32,978 bases of DNA from an uncultured Collinsella sp. (lineage in GTDB: Bacteria > Actinomycetota > Coriobacteriia > Coriobacteriales > Coriobacteriaceae). The stretch is from positions 1-32,978 of the forward strand of contig CAADTZ010000040.1 in NCBI GenBank assembly GCA_900752015.1, given 5' to 3'. Under the pieces are notes generated by a model. The model made no database searches, was not told where the DNA came from, and was given only the letters and a program-made list of their open reading frames with translations. A program made the translations under genes and the position numbers. Positions within the stretch are counted from its first letter, which is position 1. Every line of letters begins with the position of its first letter. Of the stretch, positions 7,464-13,950 are shown one piece after another.

Positions 7464-7586
7464 AAGTTGAACTCTATGGTTTCTCAACAATTCATCATAA
7501 CTGCAGGTCAAAGCCAAAGCCTCAAGTTCAACTTGACCCTTTGGAACCTTTAAGGTTCAAGTTGAGGTCGAAAGCAGTAGTAGAAT
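7464..7586 (+). promoter_or_regulatory. Cluster of AAGTTGAAC-type dyads upstream of the coiled-coil protein gene
   Basis: This A+T-rich leader holds AAAGTTGAACT (about 7463-7473), the odd palindrome TCAAGTT-C-AACTTGA (7522-7536), AACCTT-T-AAGGTT (7545-7557) and TTCAAGTTGA (7556-7565), i.e. three related half-site arrays, then a -10-like TAGAAT at 7581-7586. The spacing and base composition differ clearly from the coding flanks. It probably binds a dimeric regulator; which one is unknown. Confidence 0.5.
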
Positions 7587-7628
7587 ACCGTTCGAACCAT
7601 AACCTACGATTGATTGCAGAGGGACTGG

Positions 7629-8762
7629 ATGCAGCATTCGAATCATCGCACCGCAGCGCTCATTGCGTCGAAGCCGGCTCGTATCATCACGAGCGCCGCG
7701 CTCGCCGTTGCGCTGACGGCCACGCCGATGCTCTCCCCCGTTGCGGCGTATGCCGCCTCGCAGGCAACGCAGGACCAGCTTTCCGCAGCCCAGCAGAAGA
7801 TCGAAGCCGCCACGAGCGCCTACAACGACGCCCGCACCAAACTCGATGACCTGCAAAAGCAGATTGACTCCAATGAGGCAAGCATCGAGGAAATCGAGGC
7901 CAAGCTTCCCGAGCAGCAGGCCAAGGCAAGCTCCGCCATGCGCGATCTGTACAAGTATCAGAAGGGCACCAATCCCATCGTGAGCTTCCTGGTCAACGCG
8001 CAGAGCCTGGGCGAGTTCATCACGACCTGCAAATACACCAACCAGATCACGAGCTCGAGCGTCGACGAGATCGAAGAACTCAATAACATGCAAACCGAAC
8101 TCGAGCAGAACAAGGCCGAGCTCCAGCAGGCCAAGTCTCAGCTTGAGGCAGAGCAGAAAAACGCCGAGGACGCGCTGGCGCAGGCCCAGCAGCTCCGCAG
8201 TGAGGCGCAGGCAAAAGCCGAGCAGGAAAATGCCGCCGAGCTTGCCAAGCTTGAGGCCGATAAGGCCGCTGCCGCCGAGAAGCTCTCGGGCGAGGGCGTA
8301 AGCGGCAGCAATTCCAGCAGCCAGGCCACCAACACCAACACCACCATCGACACCACAGTGAACAACGCCAATACAGGTAGCTCCGATTACGATTCGTTCA
8401 TTAATGAGTGGACAGGCCGCATCGACAATTATCTCGCCGGCTCCCCCATGGCAGGCCAGGGCTATAACTTTGCCGTCGCCGCTTGGAATACCGGTGTCGA
8501 CCCCCGTTGGTCCCCCGCTATCGCCTGCATCGAGAGCACCAAGGGTGCTTATTGTGCCAATTCTTACAACGCCTGGGGCTGGAGTGCACGTGGCGGCGGT
8601 TGGCGCAGCTTTGGCAGCTGGAGCGAGGGCATCTCCGCTCACGTTGCCTATCTGGGCGCCAACTACGGCTCCACCCTTACCCCGGCAGCGGCCAAAAAGT
8701 ACTGCCCGCCCACGTGGCAGGACTGGTACAACAAAGTCGCCGCTCAGATGAACCGCATCTAA
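7629..8762 (+). CDS. Secreted PcsB-like coiled-coil protein with lysozyme-like C-terminal domain
   Basis: 377 residues from ATG 7629 (AGAGGG 5 bases upstream; a TTG at 7614 is an alternative). A Sec signal peptide (IITSAALAVALTATPMLSPV, cut after AYA) is followed by a coiled coil over roughly 45-125 and 140-220; the middle (AMRDLYKYQKGTNPIVSFLV, then SLGEFITTCKYTNQI) matches the PcsB/CwlO coiled-coil module. A Ser/Asn/Thr linker (220-250) leads to a C-terminal domain with IACIESTKG (putative catalytic E302), NAWGW and WRSFGSWSEGISAHVAYL, the pattern of GH73-type glucosaminidases or other lysozyme-like folds. Likely a peptidoglycan hydrolase working at division, possibly gated by FtsEX as for PcsB. 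Catalytic activity is inferred. Confidence 0.78.
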   Translation: MQHSNHRTAALIASKPARIITSAALAVALTATPMLSPVAAYAASQATQDQLSAAQQKIEAATSAYNDARTKLDDLQKQIDSNEASIEEIEAKLPEQQAKASSAMRDLYKYQKGTNPIVSFLVNAQSLGEFITTCKYTNQITSSSVDEIEELNNMQTELEQNKAELQQAKSQLEAEQKNAEDALAQAQQLRSEAQAKAEQENAAELAKLEADKAAAAEKLSGEGVSGSNSSSQATNTNTTIDTTVNNANTGSSDYDSFINEWTGRIDNYLAGSPMAGQGYNFAVAAWNTGVDPRWSPAIACIESTKGAYCANSYNAWGWSARGGGWRSFGSWSEGISAHVAYLGANYGSTLTPAAAKKYCPPTWQDWYNKVAAQMNRI

Positions 8763-8772
8763 GTGCAACTGC

Positions 8773-8800
8773 AAAGGGCCCCAATGGGGCCCTTTTCTTT
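8773..8800 (+). terminator. Terminator after the coiled-coil hydrolase gene
   Basis: Perfect 10-bp stem AAAGGGCCCC (8773-8782) / GGGGCCCTTT (8786-8795), AAT loop, followed by TCTTTT. The preceding A-run lets it act for the convergent kinase gene as well. Confidence 0.88.
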
Positions 8801-10203
8801 TAGGTAGCGGAGGTATCGACGACGCCGGTCGCATTGGCAACCGCGACTATGACGATCATGCATAGGAGCAGCACACCCAATGCCTTGAGCCAGAGTTTCG
8901 CGAGCTTCTTGCCGCGATAGCTGTCGAGCAGTGCGAATCGCCGACGAAGACGGCGCTTATCGAGCAGCGCAAAATGCATAAGCACCATAAGGCCATCGAC
9001 AAAGAAAAAATACTCGATTATGAGAAGCCACGTCGGGTAGCTTTGGTTTGCTCCGGTGGGGTGAAAGACGGCAAAGTGACTTCCGGCAAAGAACACAAGC
9101 AGCGAGAAGCAGACGAGCGTATTCCAAATGTGCCCCAGAGACTCCGGAGCGCGAGAGAGCAGACCGCATGCAACGGAGGCGGCAGGCCTAGGAAGCCCTG
9201 CGGGGTTCTGGAACCCTTGGGGCGTCAACACCGTCTCCGAGTCTGGAGTACGGACAGGCGCAGGAGGTCGCACGGGGCGACTCAGATCGTACGCCGCGCG
9301 CGTCGCCCGTCTCAACGCTTCCGCACTCGCAAAACGCTTGGCCGGATCGAGCGCCATCGACATGCAGACGGCATCGGCAAGTGGAGTGGGAATGCCGCGC
9401 GCCTCGCATTGCTCGCGCATGTCGAGCCCTGGTTTAGGGTCGACTCCCGTCAAGCAGAAGAACAACAGAGCGCCAAGTGCGTAGACGTCGCTGCGCACAC
9501 TCGTCTGCCCAAACCCATACTGCTCGGGCGGCGCATAGGGCCGTGTCCCAAACTTGACGGTGTCGGCATCGGCGCCATCGCGCCATACGCGCGCGATCCC
9601 CAGGTCGATAATCACCAGCGATGAAAATGTCAGGCCGTCATCAGGCGTATAGTTGGCACCTGTCACGATGATATTCGACGGCTTGAGGTCGCGATGGATC
9701 ACCGGCGCCGACGTCTCCCCCGCTATTGCAAAACCGGCGTGGAGCTCGCCCACGGCATCGCATAGGGCAGGATACAATTCACGCGCATAATCGGGGGTGG
9801 CTCCCAGACGGTCCACCAGCGCCCCGAGCGTCTCCCCTTCGATGTATTCCATAACCACGTTGAGCTCGTCGCCCACACGACGACAATCGACGATTCTGGG
9901 CAGGTGCTCAAAACGCCTGCCTGCCCGCTGGGCGGCAAACAGACGCTCGTATGCCCCGCCGATTTGAGCCGAAGCATCGATGCGTTTACGGACAAAGGGG
10001 CCGAGCGAACCACCGCCGGTTCCTTCAAAGTACACGAGCTCGGTTGCTTCAACGGACGAGCGCTTAAGTACACGCTCCACGCGATAGCTGTCGTCGCGAT
10101 CGAGCGACGCCAGGTGCTCGGCAAGCGCTGCGGTCAGCTCGTCATCGGAATATGTTGGGCTCTGAGTATCCATAGCCTCCATCATAGCGCAGGGCGCAGA
10201 CAC
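8800..10203 (-). CDS. Membrane-anchored Ser/Thr protein kinase
   Basis: Up to 467 residues (GTG 10203). The start is uncertain: in-frame ATGs at 10185, 10182 and 10173 also exist and none has a well-placed ribosome site. The N-terminal two thirds is a Hanks-type kinase: Lys in FVRKRID (K73), HRDLKPSN (170-177, catalytic D172), DLG (200-202, in place of DFG) and APPEQ (224-228). The Gly-rich loop is unusual (FEGTGGGSLG). After a Pro-rich linker come three hydrophobic helices (about 360-385, 395-420, 440-460), so the kinase domain is cytoplasmic and membrane-tethered; there are no PASTA repeats. It follows an HTH-like gene by 68 bases on the same strand, suggesting a regulator-kinase pair. Confidence 0.88.
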   Translation of the reverse strand: MSAPCAMMEAMDTQSPTYSDDELTAALAEHLASLDRDDSYRVERVLKRSSVEATELVYFEGTGGGSLGPFVRKRIDASAQIGGAYERLFAAQRAGRRFEHLPRIVDCRRVGDELNVVMEYIEGETLGALVDRLGATPDYARELYPALCDAVGELHAGFAIAGETSAPVIHRDLKPSNIIVTGANYTPDDGLTFSSLVIIDLGIARVWRDGADADTVKFGTRPYAPPEQYGFGQTSVRSDVYALGALLFFCLTGVDPKPGLDMREQCEARGIPTPLADAVCMSMALDPAKRFASAEALRRATRAAYDLSRPVRPPAPVRTPDSETVLTPQGFQNPAGLPRPAASVACGLLSRAPESLGHIWNTLVCFSLLVFFAGSHFAVFHPTGANQSYPTWLLIIEYFFFVDGLMVLMHFALLDKRRLRRRFALLDSYRGKKLAKLWLKALGVLLLCMIVIVAVANATGVVDTSAT

Positions 10204-10271
10204 CCCATGGCATCCGCGCCCCGTTCGTTTGCATCGTTGTTCGACAGCTCTACCGGCTCAGATATCAGCCG

Positions 10272-10694
10272 TTAGCTCACCGTCTCCTCACCAAAGCGAT
10301 ACAGCTCCTCGTTCACCTTTTGCAGGCTGCAGCCACGATCGATACAGAAAATGATGATGGCGTCACGGCGGTCCTTGCAGTTGAGGATATTGGCACCTGC
10401 CGCCGTCAAGGCGCGGTTGGCCTCCTTGAGTGTCAGCGCCATGGCAAAGGCAATCTGCAGCACCTTATTGCGGCTCGGATGCCGCGCACCGGTAAAGATC
10501 TGATAGCCAAAGGTCTCATTGAGATCGGCCATACGAACCACGCGCAAGCGCTCCAAGCCCTTTTCCTGCAGTAGCTGCTTCAGGTAGTCCGAAAGCGACG
10601 GAGCGGCAAAGTCGTGCTCCCTGATATAGCCATCGATGTTCGGCGCATCGAGAAGCTCATTGAGCAACTCCTCGGTCAGTTTTTTATCGGGCAT
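10272..10694 (-). CDS. Small HTH-like protein paired with the kinase
   Basis: 140 residues with ATG 10694 behind an excellent GGGGAGGTGA. The segment around 55-115 (ADLNETFGYQIFTGARHPSR, then NKVLQIAFAMALTLKEANRA) has the helical pattern of a Cro/XRE-type helix-turn-helix in which a middle helix is followed by an R-x-P-S-R-N turn. The N-terminal part (LTEELLNELLDAPNIDGYI) is amphipathic helix; the C-terminus carries three Cys-containing short helices. It directly precedes the Ser/Thr kinase gene, so it may be a kinase substrate or its transcription partner. The exact family is not recognised. Confidence 0.62.
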   Translation of the reverse strand: MPDKKLTEELLNELLDAPNIDGYIREHDFAAPSLSDYLKQLLQEKGLERLRVVRMADLNETFGYQIFTGARHPSRNKVLQIAFAMALTLKEANRALTAAGANILNCKDRRDAIIIFCIDRGCSLQKVNEELYRFGEETVS

Positions 10695-10726
10695 ACGACT
10701 TCACCTCCCCCAGTGCATGCAACATG

Positions 10727-11170
10727 CTAGAAACCGCTCACATCCGAGCGTTCCCAACTGGCGACCTGATCGGGAGACACCGTGCCCAGCGCCTCGAACT
10801 TCCAGGAGCCGCCCGCCTTCAGATGATTGGTGTTTGCAAGAGCCGTTCCAACCTGGTTGCCATCAGCATCATACAGAACATACTCAATCTGAATGTAGCT
10901 CTTTTCCTTGTCCGTGTTATTGGTCAGCGTACCCGTGATCTTATAGGCAAACTGATTGGAGGTGTCTTCAGCCTCGTCAGCAATGGTATACGGTTCTTGC
11001 GGTTCTTTTTGCTCCTCAGCCTGCTGTGTCGTCTCGGCAGGTTTTGCCGAATCGTTCGCAGACGAATCGGTCGAGTTGCCGCCCATAGAGCCCACGGCAC
11101 CGACGATAACCAGCACCACGATGACGCCTAGGACAATCTTGCCAATCGGCTTCTTTCCCTCTTTTGCCAT
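10727..11170 (-). CDS. Membrane-anchored FxLYD-type domain protein
   Basis: 147 residues. A short basic start (MAKEGKKPIGK) precedes one membrane helix (about 10-28, IVLGVIVVLVIVGAVG), then a Ser/Glu/Gln-rich spacer (30-60) and a C-terminal beta domain with ITGTLTNNTDKEKSYIQIEY and VLYDADGNQVGTALANTNHL, the hallmark of FxLYD/DUF3426-like extracellular immunoglobulin-like domains. Its biochemical role is unknown; such proteins are usually surface-exposed. The ribosome site AGGAAGGAT lies within the 3' arm of a perfect 14-bp inverted repeat, so translation may be controlled. It is separated from the small membrane protein gene by 164 bases. Confidence 0.72.
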   Translation of the reverse strand: MAKEGKKPIGKIVLGVIVVLVIVGAVGSMGGNSTDSSANDSAKPAETTQQAEEQKEPQEPYTIADEAEDTSNQFAYKITGTLTNNTDKEKSYIQIEYVLYDADGNQVGTALANTNHLKAGGSWKFEALGTVSPDQVASWERSDVSGF

Positions 11171-11175
11171 TATTC

Positions 11176-11229
11176 ATCCTTCCTACGATCCGGCTACCGT
11201 GCCGGCACACAGCAAATCGTAGGAAGGAT
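11176..11229 (-). promoter_or_regulatory. Hairpin sequestering the ribosome site of the FxLYD gene
   Basis: ATCCTTCCTACGAT (11176-11189) is the exact reverse complement of 11216-11229. On the minus-strand transcript the 3' arm contains AGGAAGGAT, the Shine-Dalgarno of the gene starting at 11170, and the 26-base loop holds a further CCGGC/GCCGG stem. The fold would hide the ribosome site. Confidence 0.65.
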
Positions 11230-11334
11230 TGAACTTGAATTCATTAGCTGAGAGCTAAGGCTGCGGTAAACGGCCAATGCAGTTATCCAAACGTTGAGCA
11301 AACGCACTTTGCGCAACCGTCTGCTGGCAGCGCA

Positions 11335-11658
11335 TCAACCCACCGTGACGGATTCCCCGGTAAAAGCACTGATCATCAACAGGACAAAGAACACCAGGTA
11401 GCTGACACTCAGCGAGTACGCAATAATCAGGAAGACGACCCAGCCGACATTGGTTTTACCGTCGGCACGGCGTTGCTCGCGATTACGGCAAAGCCAAATC
11501 GTCACGCCAATGGCCACAATCAGCAACACGAGTGCCGCTGCTGCCAACCCGGCAAGCGCAAACATCACGCCAATGCCCACAGCGATGACCGGAAGCAGCA
11601 GCAAACCGCAACCGCATCCACCCGGACTATATACGGCAGACTGTCGGCGTCGCCTCAT
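11335..11658 (-). CDS. Small membrane protein, function unknown
   Basis: 107 residues from ATG 11658, with GGGGGTGG about 10 bases upstream. A GTG at 11688 overlaps the stop codon of the HigA gene (TAGTG) and could be a coupled start adding MLKDDGGGAA. The protein has a basic N-terminus, a Gly/Cys patch (GGCGCG) and three hydrophobic stretches: LLLLPVIAVGIGVMFALAG, AAAALVLLIVAIGVTIWL, and WVVFLIIAYSLSVSYLVFFV. I do not recognise the family. Its position immediately after HigBA suggests cotranscription, but no functional link can be inferred. Confidence 0.55.
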   Translation of the reverse strand: MRRRRQSAVYSPGGCGCGLLLLPVIAVGIGVMFALAGLAAAALVLLIVAIGVTIWLCRNREQRRADGKTNVGWVVFLIIAYSLSVSYLVFFVLLMISAFTGESVTVG

Positions 11659-11687
11659 CGCCGCGCCACCCCCATCATCTTTGAGCA

Positions 11688-12029
11688 CTACAGTGCGATA
11701 GCCTGCTGAACAGGAACGATCTTGTCGAGTTCCGGTTCGATCCGCCTTTTCTCGGCCTCAAGGTCAAACGCCACCTGAGCGCGCAGCCAATAACCATCCG
11801 TCAGGCCAAAATAACGGCAAAGACGGAGGTCGGTGTCGGCCGTCACGCGACGTTTTCCCAAGACAATCTGCCCGATACGCTGAGCCGGAATCCCAGTCTC
11901 TTTCGCAAGGCGATATTGAGAAATGCCCATGGGAACAAGAAACTCCTCTTTGAGAAGCTCACCAGGAGTCACCGGCGACAGCAAATCGGCCGAAGTCTCA
12001 TCACTTGTGATAATCGACGATTTCGACAT
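11688..12029 (-). CDS. higA: HigA family antitoxin, XRE-type HTH
   Basis: 113 residues; start ATG 12029 with GGAG 11 bases upstream. The frame stays open 25 codons upstream, inside the toxin gene, but that part is not antitoxin-like. PVTPGELLKEEFLVPMGISQ followed by YRLAKETGIPAQRIGQIV and LGKRRVTADTDLRL is the typical HigA DNA-binding domain: it neutralises HigB and represses the operon by binding an operator in front of it. The C-terminal LEAEKRRIEPELDKIVPVQQ helix is a usual antitoxin tail. Overlaps the toxin gene by 29 bases. The toxin-first order is characteristic of higBA. Confidence 0.92.
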   Translation of the reverse strand: MSKSSIITSDETSADLLSPVTPGELLKEEFLVPMGISQYRLAKETGIPAQRIGQIVLGKRRVTADTDLRLCRYFGLTDGYWLRAQVAFDLEAEKRRIEPELDKIVPVQQAIAL

Positions 12030-12282
12030 TCCAAGCCATCTCCTGTCTCCACTCAAAACAGACCCGATAGCGCTCGTTAACACGGATGCTATATTGACCG
12101 GCACGATCGCCCTTCAAAGCTTCCAGGCGGTTGCCCGGTGGAACGCGAAGATCATCAAGCGAAGCACAAACCTGCAGTTGGCGAATCTTCCTCAACGCAA
12201 CACGCTCAAAGGGCACGAACCTCCTGACCCGCACACCCATGGCAAAGCGTTCGGTATCCTCATCTTTATACGATGCAATCAT
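12001..12282 (-). CDS. higB: HigB family toxin, RelE/ParE superfamily mRNA interferase
   Basis: 93 residues, normal length for HigB, a ribosome-dependent endoribonuclease that cleaves mRNA when freed from HigA. Diagnostic stretch: DLRVPPGNRLEALKGDRAGQ followed by YSIRVNERYRVCFEW. The start MIASYKDEDTERF fits the family beginning; TAAGG lies 8 bases before ATG 12282. A -10-like TATAAT (minus, 12334-12339) and the perfect odd palindrome ACGTTA-G-TAACGT (12294-12306) lie directly upstream, the latter a good candidate for the HigA operator. The gene appears intact. Confidence 0.92.
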   Translation of the reverse strand: MIASYKDEDTERFAMGVRVRRFVPFERVALRKIRQLQVCASLDDLRVPPGNRLEALKGDRAGQYSIRVNERYRVCFEWRQEMAWNVEIVDYHK

Positions 12283-12293
12283 AGTATCGCCTT

Positions 12294-12339
12294 ACGTTAG
12301 TAACGTCAAACGTTTCTATAGACTTACATCTCTATTATA
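12294..12339 (-). promoter_or_regulatory. Probable higBA promoter and HigA operator
   Basis: On the minus strand TATAAT (12334-12339) precedes a 6+1+6 palindrome ACGTTA-G-TAACGT (12294-12306), 12 bases before the higB start. The palindrome would lie in the 5' end of the transcript/early promoter, a standard autorepression site. No convincing -35 is seen. Confidence 0.5.
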
Positions 12340-12384
12340 TCGTACGTTTGTTCGTGTTTTCTAGAACAAATAGTCCTTTGCGCC

Positions 12385-13572
12385 TTAGTCAAGCAAAAGC
12401 AATCGTTTGTAGACATCGAGGCCTTTGAGAAGGATTTCCTCGTCGAAGAGCATGCTATCGGTATGCAGAGCGCTTGTGGCATAGGCGGGACAGCCATCCG
12501 AATCACTCGGGTTGTCTTGGTCCTCTGGCATACCCGTGCCCAGCAGGAAAAACACGCCCGGCAGATGGCGTTGATAGAACGCGAAATCCTCGGCGATCAG
12601 CAGCGGTTCCTCCACAAGCTGCAGCCCGGGCAAGGCAGGCGCGACGCTGGCAAACAACTCGGGGTCGTTGTCGACCGGCGGATAGCCCTCGGCAAAGTCG
12701 AGATCATACGTGCAGCCCGTTGCGGCACAGGCATCGTCCAGCACGCGGCGCACGCCTTCGCGCGCCCGGTCGAACATGTCGTCCGTAAACACACGCAGGC
12801 TTCCGGCCACATGGGCCTCCCCCGCCACCGCGTTGCAAACCGTACCAGCCTGCAGCAGACCAAACTTACCGATACAGGGCTCGTCGGTGCCCAGCTCGTC
12901 CATCAGTTCGCGCTCGGCAACCAAGAACTTGGCAGCCGCCAGCGCCGCATCGTGCGACTCCTCGACCGGAACGCCATAGGTCTTAGCGATATGGGTGCTC
13001 GTCCCGTGAATATGAATGTGTGTCTCACTCGAACGCGCCAGCAGCGGACCGGAACAACTCGCCAACGTGCCGGCAGGCAGATCGGGCCACACATGGAAGC
13101 CAAAAATGCGGTCAGCCCCATAGCGCTCGAACACACCGCTCTCGCATACCGTCTTGGCACCACCGGTCGTTTCCTCGGCCGGCTGGAACACAAAGAGAAC
13201 GTTGCGCCTAATGGCGCCCGGCTGCTCGCGAATCGTACGGTCGACATACGTCGCGGCGGCAAGTGCCATGGCCATGTGTCCGTCATGTCCGCAAGCGTGC
13301 ATCTTGCCGGGATGGATCGAGGCAAAGGCCGCTCCCGTCGCCTCCGCGATGGGCAGCGCATCCATATCGGCGCGAATCGCCGTGGCACGCGCGGCACCAA
13401 CGCCAGCGTCGAAGAAAGCGCAGACGCAGCTGGGACACGGATGGGTCACCTCGCAAGCGAGCGGCGCCAACACGCCCTCGATATAGGCGATAGTCTGCGG
13501 AAGATCGAAATCGAGCTCCGGAATGCGATGGAGATCGCGGCGATAGCGACGGAGTTCTTGGAGCTCGGTCAT
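12385..13572 (-). CDS. M20 family amidohydrolase, candidate N-acetyl-diaminopimelate deacetylase
   Basis: 395 residues; start ATG 13572 with GAAGGGA upstream, the frame remaining open 28 codons further without homology. M20D metallopeptidase features: MHACGHDGHM (C94, H96, H99), QPAEETTGG (E133, E134), FGFHVWPDLPAGTLA (H160) and SALHTDS near the end; these bind the two metals of aminoacylase/hippurate-hydrolase type enzymes. The central segment (GFHVWPDLPAGTLASCSGPL) resembles B. subtilis YkuR/DapL, the deacetylase of N-acetyl-LL-diaminopimelate. It is divergent from a riboswitch-controlled lysine operon containing dapH, which makes exactly that type of acetylated intermediate. Alternatives are indole-acetyl-amino-acid or hippurate hydrolase. 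Family sure, substrate inferred. Confidence 0.82.
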   Translation of the reverse strand: MTELQELRRYRRDLHRIPELDFDLPQTIAYIEGVLAPLACEVTHPCPSCVCAFFDAGVGAARATAIRADMDALPIAEATGAAFASIHPGKMHACGHDGHMAMALAAATYVDRTIREQPGAIRRNVLFVFQPAEETTGGAKTVCESGVFERYGADRIFGFHVWPDLPAGTLASCSGPLLARSSETHIHIHGTSTHIAKTYGVPVEESHDAALAAAKFLVAERELMDELGTDEPCIGKFGLLQAGTVCNAVAGEAHVAGSLRVFTDDMFDRAREGVRRVLDDACAATGCTYDLDFAEGYPPVDNDPELFASVAPALPGLQLVEEPLLIAEDFAFYQRHLPGVFFLLGTGMPEDQDNPSDSDGCPAYATSALHTDSMLFDEEILLKGLDVYKRLLLLD

Positions 13573-13682
13573 AGAGAATCCCTTCGTGAGGCACATCTGT
13601 TGCAACTTATTGTGATACAGGATTGTGGCACACATGTTTCCAGCATATTGCTGCATTTTTTAAACGTTATATACGAATACTC

Positions 13683-13711
13683 TTGTTTGGTAAAGTGCAA
13701 CGTGATAGGGT
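13683..13711 (+). promoter_or_regulatory. Candidate promoter of the lysine operon
   Basis: TTGTTT (13683-13688), a 17-base spacer and TAGGGT (13706-13711) end about 12 bases before the riboswitch aptamer. The hexamers are imperfect, but spacing and position are right. Confidence 0.45.
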
Positions 13712-13721
13712 CTTTACCACT

Positions 13722-13858
13722 TGATAGAGGCGCGGGCACGAAGAGCCGCGGGCGAGCCGGCAGGCTTTGACCCCGTGGGGAGGCGAAACCCGCCGAACTG
13801 GGTTTTTCGGGCACGAACAACCTGGTGGGCCTGTGGGAAACACCCACAGGACTGTCTG
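13722..13858 (+). ncRNA. Lysine riboswitch (L box) aptamer
   Basis: The 378-base gap between the divergent M20 and lysine genes contains the L-box consensus: GATAGAGGCGCGGGCACGAA (13723-13742) with AAGAGCC after it, GGGGAGGCG and CGCCGAACTGGGT (about 13777-13803), and GGTGGGCCTGTGGGAAACAC followed by CCACAGGACTGTC (13824-13856). P1 is GATAG (13723-13727) with CTGTC (13852-13856). These correspond piece by piece to the B. subtilis lysC leader as I remember it. It binds lysine and should shut off the downstream lysine genes. Confidence 0.9.
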
Positions 13859-13872
13859 CAGCAATGCGGGAG

Positions 13873-13940
13873 CGCTATCCGGACATTGGGTCTACGCTAT
13901 GCGGATTCGATGCGCAGATGGCGCCGTCTGGATAGCGAGG
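13873..13940 (+). promoter_or_regulatory. Riboswitch expression platform over the lysA ribosome site
   Basis: CGCTATCCGGAC (13873-13884) pairs with GTCTGGATAGCG (13926-13937) through 12 bp with one wobble. The 3' arm runs into GCGAGG, the probable ribosome site of the ORF starting at 13951, and no U-run follows. This points to translational rather than terminator control. Confidence 0.55.
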
Positions 13941-13950
13941 TTTACGGGAC

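Noticed and set aside
7395..7628. Possible tRNA or CRISPR in the A+T-rich gap
   Set aside because: No cloverleaf, CCA-type end or regular repeat-spacer pattern; the repeats present are operator-like half sites.
12276..12314. TTGACG-17-TACTAT promoter at higB
   Set aside because: Its -10 overlaps the higB start codon and would begin transcription inside the gene; the TATAAT at 12334-12339 fits better.
12463..13770. 435-codon plus-strand frame opposite the M20 gene
   Set aside because: Arg/His/Gly-rich with no motif; the M20 metal-binding residues are on the minus strand.
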